From: Helicobacter typhlonius
Lineage (GTDB): Bacteria > Campylobacterota > Campylobacteria > Campylobacterales > Helicobacteraceae
Direction: 5' to 3'
Length of the DNA stretch: 64,000 nucleotides
Assembly (NCBI RefSeq): GCF_001460635.1
Contig: NZ_LN907858.1
Coordinates: forward strand, 930,001-994,000
Shown here: one piece after another, positions 17,711 through 26,295 of the stretch
How the letters are laid out: each line of letters opens with the position of its first letter
Position numbering within the stretch: the stretch's first letter is position 1
The notes under the pieces: generated by a model
Seen by the model: only the letters and a program-made list of their open reading frames with translations
Database searches by the model: none
Told to the model about the DNA's origin: nothing
Made by a program: the position numbers and the translations under genes

Positions 17711-17749
17711 TGCGTGATATGATAATAGTAAAAACAAAAAGGAGAAACA

Positions 17750-18391
17750 ATGAAACAAGAAGATAATGTTTCAAAACTTACCCCACAGGAACTTGAAGAG
17801 TTAAGTAATTGGCTATGGAATAATTGCGATGATTGCGGACTAATGCTTGAAGATATGACAGATTCTTTACGATATTGCGATGAAAATCCTGCAGATTTAG
17901 ACCCTAGCGAACTTGAAGATTGGCTTTTGGAAACAAGACTATTTGCACTTGATGACAATTGCCCTAAGGGAATAAAAGATTTACCAAAAACATTAGGTGC
18001 ATTAAAGGGCTTACAAGCCATTGTAGCACAGAGACAATCCATTCAAAGCATTCCTAAAGAAATATGTGAAATCAAGGGTTTAGAAGTTTTGGATTTATTT
18101 GATAATGAACTCACACAAATCCCACAAGAAATTGGCAAACTAGAATCTTTAAGAGAACTTTACTTAGGTGAAAATAACATTACATCTTTGCCAGAGAGTA
18201 TAAAAAATCTACAATCTTTAGAAATTTTATGTTTGAATGACAATCCCATAAAAGCTTTACCAGAGTGGCTAAGCGAGTGTAAGAATCTAAAATGTATCGA
18301 AGTAGATGATGATGTGGAGATTCCCTCCTGTATTGATAGCACCCTTATCAATGCCGATTATGAAGGCTATAGCAGCTATGATTATAGATAA
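17750..18391 (+). CDS. Leucine-rich-repeat protein
   Basis: The 213-residue protein has no signal peptide. An acidic helical N-terminus (residues 1-70, rich in Glu, Asp and Trp, with NNCDDCGL) is followed by about five LRR units of 22-23 residues: LQSIPKEICEIKGLEVLDLFDN, LTQIPQEIGKLESLRELYLGEN, ITSLPESIKNLQSLEILCLNDN and relatives. This is the typical bacterial consensus used for protein binding. AAAGGAGAAAC precedes the ATG. It opens the accessory block that ends at 20.35 kb. It may be a cytoplasmic binding or immunity protein; the function is unknown. Confidence 0.8.
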   Translation: MKQEDNVSKLTPQELEELSNWLWNNCDDCGLMLEDMTDSLRYCDENPADLDPSELEDWLLETRLFALDDNCPKGIKDLPKTLGALKGLQAIVAQRQSIQSIPKEICEIKGLEVLDLFDNELTQIPQEIGKLESLRELYLGENNITSLPESIKNLQSLEILCLNDNPIKALPEWLSECKNLKCIEVDDDVEIPSCIDSTLINADYEGYSSYDYR

Positions 18392-18396
18392 TCCTC

Positions 18397-18405
18397 TGCT
18401 ATAAT
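18397..18405 (+). promoter_or_regulatory. Extended -10 promoter element
   Basis: TGCTATAAT is a perfect extended -10 box in the 63-base gap before the gene at 18455. It suggests that this gene is transcribed separately from the LRR gene. Confidence 0.55.
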
Positions 18406-18454
18406 GGTGTTAATTCATCATAACCAAGCACGATAAGAGGCTTTAGGAGGAGAA

Positions 18455-19180
18455 GTGGCAAAGATTGATAAGAGTATAAGCAAAGAATTAGAATCTTATT
18501 TTAAAGCATTAGCCAAAGCAAAGGGATTTAAAACTTACTCAAATTGGATTTTGTATAAACGCAATGGAGATGATTTTATTAGTGTGCATTATGAGTTATT
18601 ACATAGGCGTCCAGATACATATCATACAGGCATTTGGAGTGTAGAGATTAAAGGCTATGAGATGGATAGACTCTATTGGGAAATTACAGAAGCAGAAGAA
18701 TGCTTAACTTACAAAAGTGATGCTTTGAGGGCAAATGGTTCTTTTGTTGTGTCAAGCGAAAATATAGGAGCAGAAAAAAGCTTTTATGTAATCCCTTGTA
18801 AAAAGCCCTTTGATGAAGCCCAAATAACAACTATCAAAGAAAAACTCCCCTTAATGCTAGAGTATATCCAATCTTGTATTGATACCTTTTATGCAACATA
18901 TCGCAATTTTGATGAATATGTGCAGCATCTCCAAGACCAAAATGAGAAAAACTTACGATATAAAGTATTTTCTCTACTTGCTAAAGGAGATATTTTGAGT
19001 GTGCTTAATATTGCGCAAGAACAAGCAGCCATTGAGAAGCAAGAGTTAGGTAAAAATGAAATAGGCTTTTGGGGAATGTTGCTGAATTTTTTACATAAAA
19101 ATGGAGAAAAAACGAACCTAAGCTTAGCAGAGAGATTCAAAATGCGTTTTAAAAATTTGACATATGTTGAAAGAATGTAA
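18455..19180 (+). CDS. Hypothetical protein, DUF4304-like
   Basis: The 241-residue protein begins at a GTG with AGGAGG four bases upstream. It has no signal peptide or membrane segment. The N-terminal half (ELESYFKALAKAKGFKTYSNWILYKRNGDDFISVHYE) resembles DUF4304 proteins, which share an early 'phage or effector-immunity neighbourhood' reputation but have no assigned activity; this match is from memory and uncertain. The C-terminal half is helical. It lies between the LRR gene and the dipeptidase gene, four bases before the latter, and so is probably co-transcribed with it. Confidence 0.65.
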   Translation: MAKIDKSISKELESYFKALAKAKGFKTYSNWILYKRNGDDFISVHYELLHRRPDTYHTGIWSVEIKGYEMDRLYWEITEAEECLTYKSDALRANGSFVVSSENIGAEKSFYVIPCKKPFDEAQITTIKEKLPLMLEYIQSCIDTFYATYRNFDEYVQHLQDQNEKNLRYKVFSLLAKGDILSVLNIAQEQAAIEKQELGKNEIGFWGMLLNFLHKNGEKTNLSLAERFKMRFKNLTYVERM

Positions 19181-19183
19181 AGA

Positions 19184-19822
19184 ATGAAACTTGCCTTGCT
19201 TTTAATTATAATTATATGTAGCTTTGCGCAAGGCAAAGATTCTCTAATTGAAGATAAAATGCGTAATATTGGGCTTTTTGCACTTGAAGAAATAGATAAA
19301 GATACTTTTATCACGCGCCTTGTTTATGATAGTAAAGAAAACTTTATGAAAACAAATATCTATACACCTTTTTCTTTACACAAATGCTATCTCCATAAAG
19401 ATATGAAAGAGCATATGCAAAAACTTGCCAAGATTCTAAGGCGTAAAAATTTAAAGCTTATTGTGTATGATTGTTTCCGTCCGCAAGCCGCACAAGAGCT
19501 TGCTTGGAGCATTGTGCCTGATACGCGCTATGTCGCTCACCCAAAGAAAGGCTCAAATCACTCAAGGGGGATTGCCATTGATGTGGGCTTAGCTCAAGGA
19601 AATGGAGAAGCTTTAAGTATGCCAAGCGCATTTGATGAATTTAGCCCTAAAGCGTGGCGTGATTATATGTGTCCGCAATCCCAAACACAAAATTGCACTC
19701 ATCGTAACAAACTCCAAGAGATAATGAGCCAAGCTGGATTAAAGAGTATAAAAACAGAATGGTGGCACTTTGAGCTTCCTATAAGTAATAAACACGACTA
19801 TCCTATTCTTTCTCTCCCATAG
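19184..19822 (+). CDS. D-alanyl-D-alanine dipeptidase (VanX/DdpX family), exported
   Basis: The 212-residue protein has a short signal peptide (MKLALLLIIIICSFAQG) and so acts in the periplasm, cleaving D-Ala-D-Ala or related muropeptide products. The zinc site is complete: SNHSRGIAIDVG fits SxHxxGxAxD, and EWWHFEL supplies the catalytic Glu and the third His. CFRPQAAQ carries the conserved Arg. Its length is close to that of VanX. It starts four bases after the DUF4304-like gene and converges on the truncated permease. Glycopeptide resistance is not implied; salvage of D-Ala-D-Ala is the likely role. Confidence 0.85.
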   Translation: MKLALLLIIIICSFAQGKDSLIEDKMRNIGLFALEEIDKDTFITRLVYDSKENFMKTNIYTPFSLHKCYLHKDMKEHMQKLAKILRRKNLKLIVYDCFRPQAAQELAWSIVPDTRYVAHPKKGSNHSRGIAIDVGLAQGNGEALSMPSAFDEFSPKAWRDYMCPQSQTQNCTHRNKLQEIMSQAGLKSIKTEWWHFELPISNKHDYPILSLP

Positions 19823-19833
19823 AATCTACTCAA

Positions 19834-20277
19834 CTATTCGTGGCGCAGCGCATCAATAGGATTAAGCTTTGAAGCTCTCCTTGCGGGAAGATAACCAAAG
19901 AGAACACCAATAAAAGCCGAAAATAAAAAGGCAATGATAGCCGTTGGAATATCAAAAATAAAAGGAATTTCCATATAATAACTTAGGCTCAATGAAGCAA
20001 AAAATGCCCAAATAATTCCAATTATTCCTCCAAGTGAGCTTAAGGTAATAGATTCTATTAAAAACTGCATAAGCACTTCACTCTGCAATGCACCAATAGC
20101 CATACGCGTTCCAATTTCTTTGGTGCGCTCTGTTACGGAAACGAGCATTATATTCATAATACCAATTCCCCCTACAACTAAGCTTACTCCCGCAATTAAA
20201 CCTAAAAATGCGGTAAGTCTCTTTGTGGCAGAAGTAAGCGTCTCATTAGAATCAATATTATCTTTCACACGCAGCAA
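19834..20277 (-). pseudogene. MacB-type ABC permease, C-terminal fragment
   Basis: The fragment of 147 codons is the FtsX/MacB membrane domain: [34 protein letters not shown] followed by two more membrane segments and [20 protein letters not shown] at the end. Full MacB proteins have about 650 residues with an N-terminal ATPase and a periplasmic domain. Here the frame begins only at a TTG at 20277 and an in-frame stop lies just upstream, exactly where a relic of cmoA begins. No ribosome site is seen. The gene has lost its first three quarters in a rearrangement. Confidence 0.85.
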
Positions 20278-20354
20278 ATGGCTTTAGCAGCGTAGAAATG
20301 CTGTTTAAATGGGTGAATTTTGTTTGCAAAGAAGTAGTATTACAAAGAGTTTAA
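20277..20354 (+). pseudogene. Relic of the cmoA 3' end
   Basis: Translated in one frame this gives [20 protein letters not shown] and a stop, matching the CmoA C-terminus NVGFEYVEVLFKWVNFGTLIAKK. A 24-base stretch (20299-20322) is identical to 17531-17554 of cmoA. The rest has diverged. It marks the right edge of the accessory block and abuts the truncated permease. Between 20355 and 20474 I see no gene, only a GGGAGG followed by a short open frame ending FNAAYAA. Confidence 0.75.
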
Positions 20355-20474
20355 AAATTATATAATCCCTGTTTGGTAAATTTTAGAATCTTTAACTTAT
20401 TTTTATAAGGGAGGAAATACTTACAAGTGTGGGTTTTGACAATACTTTTAATGCAGCTTACGCGGCTTAGCGCA

Positions 20475-21197
20475 TTATTTTATATAGCTTCTAGCACCCT
20501 TATATGCCTTATTCCAATAATTTGAATCTAATCGTGCTTTACTGACAACCTTACCCCTGCTGGGCGCGTGGATAAATTCGTTATCACCTATATATATACC
20601 TACGTGATTAACTCTTTTGCCCCTATTTGTGATAAAAAACACCAAATCACCCCTTTGTAGCTTGGCTTTTTGTATCAAATCTCCGCTGTGATATTGCTCA
20701 TAAGAGGAGCGAGGTAACACTATACCATTGAGTTTATAAACTGCGCTTGTTAACCCACTGCAGTCAAATCCAGCCTCCGAAGTCCCACCCCATTTATAAG
20801 GCACACCTAAATATTGATGTGCGCTCTCCACGATATCTTCACGCACACCTTTGCTTTTTTGTGTCTTTGATTTGGATTTTTTGTTGATAGCGTATTTTTG
20901 CGGAGAAACAATAAAAAAATCCCCTATTAAGCCACTTTTGTGGTATTTTTGCGCATTCTCCCTAGCAATCTCTATGCTTTGGTAATTGCCAAAGCGCACT
21001 TTATATAAGCCATTCTCTTTAAATAAAAACGCATCAAGTCCCTTGTCATTGAGTGAATCCACATAATTTCCTGCATTTTCCACATTATTAAAGCTCCCTA
21101 CCTGCACACTATAAGAAAGTGCTTTTGGCTCACCTAAAGACGCACAAGAGGCAAAAAATAAAGCGAATAATACATAAATGAAAGCTTTTTTCATCAT
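20475..21197 (-). CDS. Lipoprotein with SPOR and NlpC/P60 domains (cell-wall endopeptidase)
   Basis: I start at the ATG at 21197 (MMKKAFIYVLFALFFASCASL), which has AAAGGA upstream and yields a lipoprotein signal peptide with FASC as lipobox. After that come a SPOR domain (YSVQVGSFNNVENAGNYVDSL to FFIVSPQ, about residues 30-105), which binds denuded glycan at division sites, and an NlpC/P60 domain with WGGTSEAGFDCSGL (catalytic Cys), RVNHVGIYIGD and FIHAPS (catalytic His residues). It should cleave peptidoglycan stem peptides. A longer frame start 66 bases upstream looks spurious. Confidence 0.9.
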   Translation of the reverse strand: MMKKAFIYVLFALFFASCASLGEPKALSYSVQVGSFNNVENAGNYVDSLNDKGLDAFLFKENGLYKVRFGNYQSIEIARENAQKYHKSGLIGDFFIVSPQKYAINKKSKSKTQKSKGVREDIVESAHQYLGVPYKWGGTSEAGFDCSGLTSAVYKLNGIVLPRSSYEQYHSGDLIQKAKLQRGDLVFFITNRGKRVNHVGIYIGDNEFIHAPSRGKVVSKARLDSNYWNKAYKGARSYIK

Positions 21198-21279
21198 TTT
21201 AATCCTTTCTTTTTCTAAACATAGTACATTGTTGTGTTTTCTTGTCTCGCAAAATTTTAACACTTTTTCTTTTTGCTTT

Positions 21280-21975
21280 CTAAAACAATTCTGGGCTTAA
21301 GAATCTTAGCCCCAAAGATACCCAGCTCTGCCCTCCTTTAAAGGCATTACCATAAGTGCCATCGAGCTGAATCCTATCCTGTAAGAGCCAGATTCTAAGC
21401 CCAATTTGAAATTTCAAATCATCTGTGCGCTCATAGAGACCTTCGCCTAAAACCCATAACCTTTGGGATACCTGCTGCTCTAATCCTAAGCCGATATGAT
21501 AAATATGCGGCTCATTTTCGTTGCGCTTCAATCGGTAGCCAAAGTTTGAATGTAAAAGCAGAGTGTTATCCAAAAATGCTGCGCTCACAGGTAAATAGAT
21601 ATAATGGTCGTTGCGATATTTAGAATACAAAAAATTATAGGTATTGCCTATTACCACGCCGTAGGCATATCCTTTTTCTTCTAAATCGTTAAAAATCTTT
21701 TTTGCGCCCATTACAAGCTGCTGTGTTCTAAATCTCTCCTCTATACCATTTATGGGGGCATTACTTATCATTACGCCCATACTAATTTCAAGATTCCAAA
21801 ACATATTGCAGCCCGGTACTGCCCAATACTCGCCTATTGTGCCATCATATAACCCCCAAGTTTCCAGCTGACAGGAGCGTTTATCCACCACGCGTGCATC
21901 ATCGGTAATCATAGGGCGCGCTGCATAAACCACACCTAAACTCCATAGCAACACAACACAGATTCTAAAAAACAT
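21280..21975 (-). CDS. Exported envelope protein, probable beta-barrel
   Basis: The 231-residue protein has a signal peptide (MFFRICVVLLWSLGVVYAARP) and no later membrane helix. Alternating strands such as YHIGLGLEQQVSQRLWVLGEGLYE, LKFQIGLRIWLL and SWVSLGLRFLSPELF, with an aromatic last residue, suggest an outer-membrane barrel. Two cysteines (RSCQLE and PGCNMF) could form a disulfide. It lies between the SPOR-NlpC gene and phoH on the same strand. I do not recognise a named family. Confidence 0.7.
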   Translation of the reverse strand: MFFRICVVLLWSLGVVYAARPMITDDARVVDKRSCQLETWGLYDGTIGEYWAVPGCNMFWNLEISMGVMISNAPINGIEERFRTQQLVMGAKKIFNDLEEKGYAYGVVIGNTYNFLYSKYRNDHYIYLPVSAAFLDNTLLLHSNFGYRLKRNENEPHIYHIGLGLEQQVSQRLWVLGEGLYERTDDLKFQIGLRIWLLQDRIQLDGTYGNAFKGGQSWVSLGLRFLSPELF

Positions 21976-22040
21976 CTTGCCCCCTCAAAAGGTTGTGAGA
22001 TTTTATAGAATCTTATAGCTAAAAGTTTTAAACACTCCCA

Positions 22041-23579
22041 TTAAAAATTCTCTCCAAACCAACTTGCCACATCACTGCGTATAGTTTGTCGCAACTGAAT
22101 TCCAGCAATAAAATCATCTTTGAGCGCCTTACTTAAAAGACTTAAAGCACCATTGCGAAATTTGCTTAAATAAGGGTGATCAATCTGCGCCCAATCTCCT
22201 AAAAACACTATCTTGCTTCCCTCGCCTATGCGTGTGCCAATAAGCTTAATTGTCGCATTTGAGGCATTTTGCACTTCATCAAAAATTACAAATTTATTGC
22301 CAATACTAATACCGCGCGCGTGAGCTATATCTACTACTTCAATCTTATGCTTTTGCAAAAAGTATTCTGTCGCATCTTGCTTTTGCACACCATTGACCTC
22401 GCCGCGATACTCAATACGTTTTGCCAAAGACTGCTCTTGTAGTTTATCGATGGTGAAATTAATCGCACCATAAAGTGGATACATAAAATAACCGAGTTTT
22501 TGCCCCTCATCACCCTTGCGATAGCCAAGCTCTGCTTCTTTATCATTTGCAGTAATAGTGTTACGCATATATACTATACCATCGACCACGCCATTTTTTA
22601 CTAATGTAATTCCAGCTTGAAGCGCAATAAGCGTTTTTCCACTTCCTGTTGAACCTGTGGCAATTGTAAGGTTATTTTGTGGGTATGTAAGCAGGGCATA
22701 GAGCATTTTTTGCTCGAGATTTATAGGCATAATATAGGGCTGATGAAGTTTTAGAATCTCATCAAGTTTTAGCTCTATAAACTCCTGTCCCACTTTCAAG
22801 CCAAAAGTTTTTTTGCCTGTTTTATACAGCGCACTATCGGTATTATCAAGTTCATCGACTTGTATCAAGCTCCATTGTGTGAGATTCATAAAGTCTTCAA
22901 GTTCTTTGAGTTTTGTTGATGGCTCGTCCTTGTGTATTTCAAAATATGCCCAAAAGTCAATATCGTTTGGATTTTCAACCTTGTCGCGAAAGAGTGATTG
23001 TGCGCTTATACCCTGCGTCTGCGCGCGCACCTTAAGCGAAATATCATTGGTAAGAAGTGTGAGACGATAATCCTTAGCAATTTCAATCAGTTTAGAATCA
23101 TTATAACTATGTTCTTGTGGCTTTATCTTGTATGTGGAGCGATAAATCAAAGTGAGCGGGATACTCATATCGCCAAGGCGAAAATATATAGTCTGCATAT
23201 AATCCTGTGCAGTATTGCCTTGCACGCCATTATGATTTGGATTTGCAGATCCTATGTTATTTGCTCTTATGTGTGGAGTTGCAGTAGATTTTGCAACATA
23301 AGAGTGTGTAAGGTGTGATTGTGGATTCTGTGAAATTGTAATGTCTGCGCTGTGATTTAAAATCTCCTGCGACGTCTCATCGCTATCGCTATTAATACAA
23401 CGAAAAAATTCACGCGCGAAGAAGCCTGTTTCATTTTGCAAATCTTTCTTTTTATCAAGCTCCTCTATCACTACCTCCGCAATAAAAAGCGCATTTTGTG
23501 AATCCTGCCACAAATAAACGATGTTTTGCGTATCATCAAGGATAATGGAAGTATCGAGTAAATAACTTTTTCCGCTCAA
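22041..23579 (-). CDS. PIN-PhoH fusion ATPase
   Basis: The N-terminus (YLLDTSIILDD, EVVIEELDKKK, LLTNDISLKV) is a PIN nuclease-like domain; the C-terminal half from about residue 290 is a PhoH ATPase with GSTGSGKT (Walker A), KFVIFDEVQNA (Walker B) and FLGDWAQIDHPYL. PhoH2-type proteins of this layout unwind and cut RNA. A long, Asn- and Ser-rich insert at about residues 70-135 interrupts the PIN domain. The start codon is TTG, directly after the TGA of the upstream gene and 8 bases from AAGGGAGAG, implying coupled translation. Confidence 0.88.
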   Translation of the reverse strand: MSGKSYLLDTSIILDDTQNIVYLWQDSQNALFIAEVVIEELDKKKDLQNETGFFAREFFRCINSDSDETSQEILNHSADITISQNPQSHLTHSYVAKSTATPHIRANNIGSANPNHNGVQGNTAQDYMQTIYFRLGDMSIPLTLIYRSTYKIKPQEHSYNDSKLIEIAKDYRLTLLTNDISLKVRAQTQGISAQSLFRDKVENPNDIDFWAYFEIHKDEPSTKLKELEDFMNLTQWSLIQVDELDNTDSALYKTGKKTFGLKVGQEFIELKLDEILKLHQPYIMPINLEQKMLYALLTYPQNNLTIATGSTGSGKTLIALQAGITLVKNGVVDGIVYMRNTITANDKEAELGYRKGDEGQKLGYFMYPLYGAINFTIDKLQEQSLAKRIEYRGEVNGVQKQDATEYFLQKHKIEVVDIAHARGISIGNKFVIFDEVQNASNATIKLIGTRIGEGSKIVFLGDWAQIDHPYLSKFRNGALSLLSKALKDDFIAGIQLRQTIRSDVASWFGENF

Positions 23580-24080
23580 TCAACTCTCCCTTAAAACGCC
23601 TCCATTAACGCTATCCACAAAATCCATAGTCTTAACAACCGAATCTATAAGTCCTTTCATCTCTTTGCTGTGATTGTCATTACTTGCAATTTTTGCAAAT
23701 TCATCGAAATCGAGTTTTGGTGCGTGATTTTTTAAATAATCCATAGCCACCTGTTCATTAGAGTTGATTAACCCCTGCTCTCTAAGTATGGAAGATAACC
23801 TATCAAAAGAACCTTTACTGCTAAAACCTCCCTCGAGCTCTCCACCGATTTCACGCGCCTTTTGCAGCTCCTGTGATGGAGAGAATCTATCTTCAATGCG
23901 CCTTGTGATGTCTGCGCTTTGGAGTGATTGCACACTTCTATCGGTATTGTTTATAGAATCCACACCATTTGGCTTTTGCTCACTTTCTTTGCTATTAACA
24001 TTTTGAGGCTGATTTTGAACATTATAAATGTTTGCAAGCATTCCTTGTACACCGCTATGATTAACTTTTGTAATATCCAT
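23580..24080 (-). CDS. Conserved hypothetical protein upstream of phoH
   Basis: This is a 166-residue soluble protein with no signal peptide. The first 60 residues are polar and low in complexity (many Asn, Gln and Ser), as in secreted or flagellar linkers. The remainder is helical (ELQKAREIGGELEGGFSSKGSFDRLSSILREQG, FDEFAKIASNDNHSKEMKGLIDSVVKTMDF). GGGAGG precedes the ATG at 24080, and the stop touches the phoH TTG. I do not recognise the family; a flagellum- or export-related role is only a composition-based guess. Confidence 0.65.
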   Translation of the reverse strand: MDITKVNHSGVQGMLANIYNVQNQPQNVNSKESEQKPNGVDSINNTDRSVQSLQSADITRRIEDRFSPSQELQKAREIGGELEGGFSSKGSFDRLSSILREQGLINSNEQVAMDYLKNHAPKLDFDEFAKIASNDNHSKEMKGLIDSVVKTMDFVDSVNGGVLRES

Positions 24081-24135
24081 TGCCTACCTCCCTTTCTAAA
24101 TATTTTTAATAGCTTATTTCAAGCAAACATCATTC

Positions 24136-25089
24136 CTAAAAGTCCCAGCTAGAGCGTGGCTTGTCTGTTGTGCTTTTTTCATCTTTTTGCGAATCTTGTA
24201 AAACTTGTGAATTTTGCAGATTCTCTAAATCCTGTGAATCCCCTTGCGTCTCTTGCGAACTTCGCCTATCTTGTGCCAAAGGCTTAAGAAGTGTGTAGGC
24301 TTCATCAATCTCCTTAATGCGCGAAAGCGAGGTATCACGGAAAGTCTTATTAATGTTTTTACTATCAAAGATATTTTGCTTAGCATTTTTGATTAAATCG
24401 TGATATTTTTGCTCTAAATCCCGCTTGTTTAAATCTTTTGAATCCTGAAGAACAAATATTGCCGTAGCCTCTTTCTCACTCATAGTTTTTGCTTGTGCAT
24501 AAATTTGTTTAAAAGACTCATATAGCGCGTTAAAATCATCATTTGCTAGCTCAAAAAACGCCGCAATATCGATAATACAATCTTCTTCATCTTCGCTCAA
24601 AACGCCATCGGCATAAGCAAGGGCAAACAAAAATTCCACTACTTTAAGACGTTTTTTATACTCGCCCTTTGTGAGTGCTACATATTCCTCACATAACTCA
24701 TCAATTAACTCATCAATCTGGATTGTAGTGTCGTGATTTTTTTGCTCCATCACTATTTTGCTTAATTCTTCTTTACTTAACTTTGGATTTTTAGATTCTG
24801 ATGCCATATCTGTAAGTATTCCATCAAGCAATTCTTTTTTGAGCGGACACGTTTTCATCTTACTCCACACGATAAAATTACCTAAAATAGCTGCCAACAC
24901 AGAAAATTCGTTTGATTTTGCCTTCTCCACAACACTCACTTGCTCGTAAGCATTTTGAAAATTTATGTTTGTATCCTCAAGCTGCTTTGGGTAAGACTGC
25001 TGATTAATGGGGTTTTTAAGATAATCTTGCAATGTATTGTAAAGAAAATACACTACCACTCCAGCAATAAGTAAAAGTAAAATTTCCAT
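24136..25089 (-). CDS. Membrane-anchored TerB / DnaJ-like (DjlA-like) protein
   Basis: One N-terminal membrane helix (MEILLLLIAGVVVYFLY) is followed by a TerB-type helical domain (VVEFLFALAYADGVLSEDEEDCIIDIAAFFEL, about residues 145-180) and a C-terminal segment like a J domain (RDLEQKYHDLIKNAKQ to RIKEIDEAYTLLKPL). This is the layout of DjlA co-chaperones. The HPD tripeptide that activates DnaK is missing, so the J domain is degenerate or divergent. The tail is rich in Gln, Asp and Ser. It is in a minus-strand gene row with the cluster-less HdrB-like pair. Confidence 0.7.
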   Translation of the reverse strand: MEILLLLIAGVVVYFLYNTLQDYLKNPINQQSYPKQLEDTNINFQNAYEQVSVVEKAKSNEFSVLAAILGNFIVWSKMKTCPLKKELLDGILTDMASESKNPKLSKEELSKIVMEQKNHDTTIQIDELIDELCEEYVALTKGEYKKRLKVVEFLFALAYADGVLSEDEEDCIIDIAAFFELANDDFNALYESFKQIYAQAKTMSEKEATAIFVLQDSKDLNKRDLEQKYHDLIKNAKQNIFDSKNINKTFRDTSLSRIKEIDEAYTLLKPLAQDRRSSQETQGDSQDLENLQNSQVLQDSQKDEKSTTDKPRSSWDF

Positions 25090-25147
25090 TACATAATATC
25101 CTTTAATGTGTAGTTTTATGTGATTGTAGCAAAAATCACTTTGTGAA

Positions 25148-25456
25148 TCAACGCTTATTTATGCGCTTTTCAAAATCTTTCTTGAGACGCTCTTCTTGCT
25201 CTCTAGTGCTTTGTTTTAGTCGTTTTAATTCTTCCATACGTTCATTTTCAAGCGCAATTTTGCGTTCCCTACTATCGCGAATTTTCTGCATAAATTCCTC
25301 ACGTTTTTTTGGATCTTGGTAGCGAATAGGCTTCATAAAAAGCATTCCCAAAATGATGAGGAAAAACACCAATGCCATTGCCGCATCTTCACCACCAAAA
25401 TGATACCAAGTCGCACCAATGACTGCCGCAAAAAGAAATTTCCAAAAAAGTTGCAT
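25148..25456 (-). CDS. Small membrane protein with charged coiled-coil tail
   Basis: The 102-residue protein has two hydrophobic segments at the N-terminus (FWKFLFAAVIGATWYHFG and AMALVFFLIILGMLFM) and then a strongly charged helix (DPKKREEFMQKIRDSRERKIALENERMEELKRLKQ) able to form a coiled coil. Its ATG overlaps the stop of the HdrB-like gene (TAATG), so translation is coupled. I do not recognise it. Confidence 0.65.
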   Translation of the reverse strand: MQLFWKFLFAAVIGATWYHFGGEDAAMALVFFLIILGMLFMKPIRYQDPKKREEFMQKIRDSRERKIALENERMEELKRLKQSTREQEERLKKDFEKRINKR

Positions 25457-26292
25457 TAAAACATCTCCACCTTTTGCTTATGGTATGTGAATCCAAGAGT
25501 ATTTCTATCCTCCTGTCCTAAAGCGAGTAACAATATTTGAGGTAATAACAGCACAGGAATAGCAATATTATCGCGATTACAAGCCTTGCAAATCTTAGCA
25601 CGATTAGAATCTAGCATAGCAAACTGACTAAGTGAGTATGAAAGTATGAAATCCACGCCTAAATCTGCTAAATCAAAAAATAATCGCGCACTATTTGCAT
25701 ATGCAACCTGTGGATTCACTTGCAGTAAGTGTGCGTAATATTGATTAGCAAGCGGTGTCTCGAGCACCTTTAAGCCAACTTGGTTGTAAATTCTATGATT
25801 TGTGCTTTTTGGCACATAGGCTTGATACCCACCACGCACGATTGCAGTGAGAAATTGTGTGAATCTTTTTTGGATTAATGGGCTAATATCAATGCTATTA
25901 AGCAAATCGGGTAAGTAACACATTTGCACCTTGCTATCGTAAAGGAGATTAAATTGATGTAAATATTGCGTTTCTATCTCACGCATAATATGACTATGGG
26001 ATTCTATAAAACTCTTTGCATAAAAGGCATTTGCATATGCGTCTTCCTCGACAAAAACAAGTGTAGCATCTGCAGCATTTGCAAGAGCGAGATTGTAAGC
26101 GACATTGCGCAATAAATCGTTTTTTTGTGCTAATCTAGCCCAATACCCACCGCAATCAAACAAACCTTGTGCTTGTAACGAAGCAGGAGAAATCACCTCT
26201 AAATTCAGTGCAGCAAACAAAGCTTTTGTAGTAGAGAGCAATCCTTGCGGATTTAGCGCACTATCGTATTTATCGTAGATGATATATTTCAT
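25456..26292 (-). CDS. HdrB-like protein lacking the cluster cysteines
   Basis: The 278-residue protein has the outline of a twin-CCG (HdrB, SdhE/MfrE) subunit: each half carries a segment like ARNLALA (NVAYNLALANAADATLVFVEEDAYANAF; ARLFFDLADLGVDFILSYSLSQFAML), and the end, IAIPVLLLPQILLLALGQ, matches the iPVxxxxQLLxLALG ending of HdrB. The CCG cysteines are replaced (LFDCGGYW, SYSLSQF); only CKAC remains near the end. It cannot carry the usual noncubane clusters. AAAGGA, which contains the stop codon of the gene before it, sets its start. It is paired with an SdhB-like gene, and I recall such pairs annotated as DUF5644 and 'HdrB C-terminal' proteins in Helicobacter. Confidence 0.65.
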   Translation of the reverse strand: MKYIIYDKYDSALNPQGLLSTTKALFAALNLEVISPASLQAQGLFDCGGYWARLAQKNDLLRNVAYNLALANAADATLVFVEEDAYANAFYAKSFIESHSHIMREIETQYLHQFNLLYDSKVQMCYLPDLLNSIDISPLIQKRFTQFLTAIVRGGYQAYVPKSTNHRIYNQVGLKVLETPLANQYYAHLLQVNPQVAYANSARLFFDLADLGVDFILSYSLSQFAMLDSNRAKICKACNRDNIAIPVLLLPQILLLALGQEDRNTLGFTYHKQKVEMF

Positions 26293-26295
26293 AGT

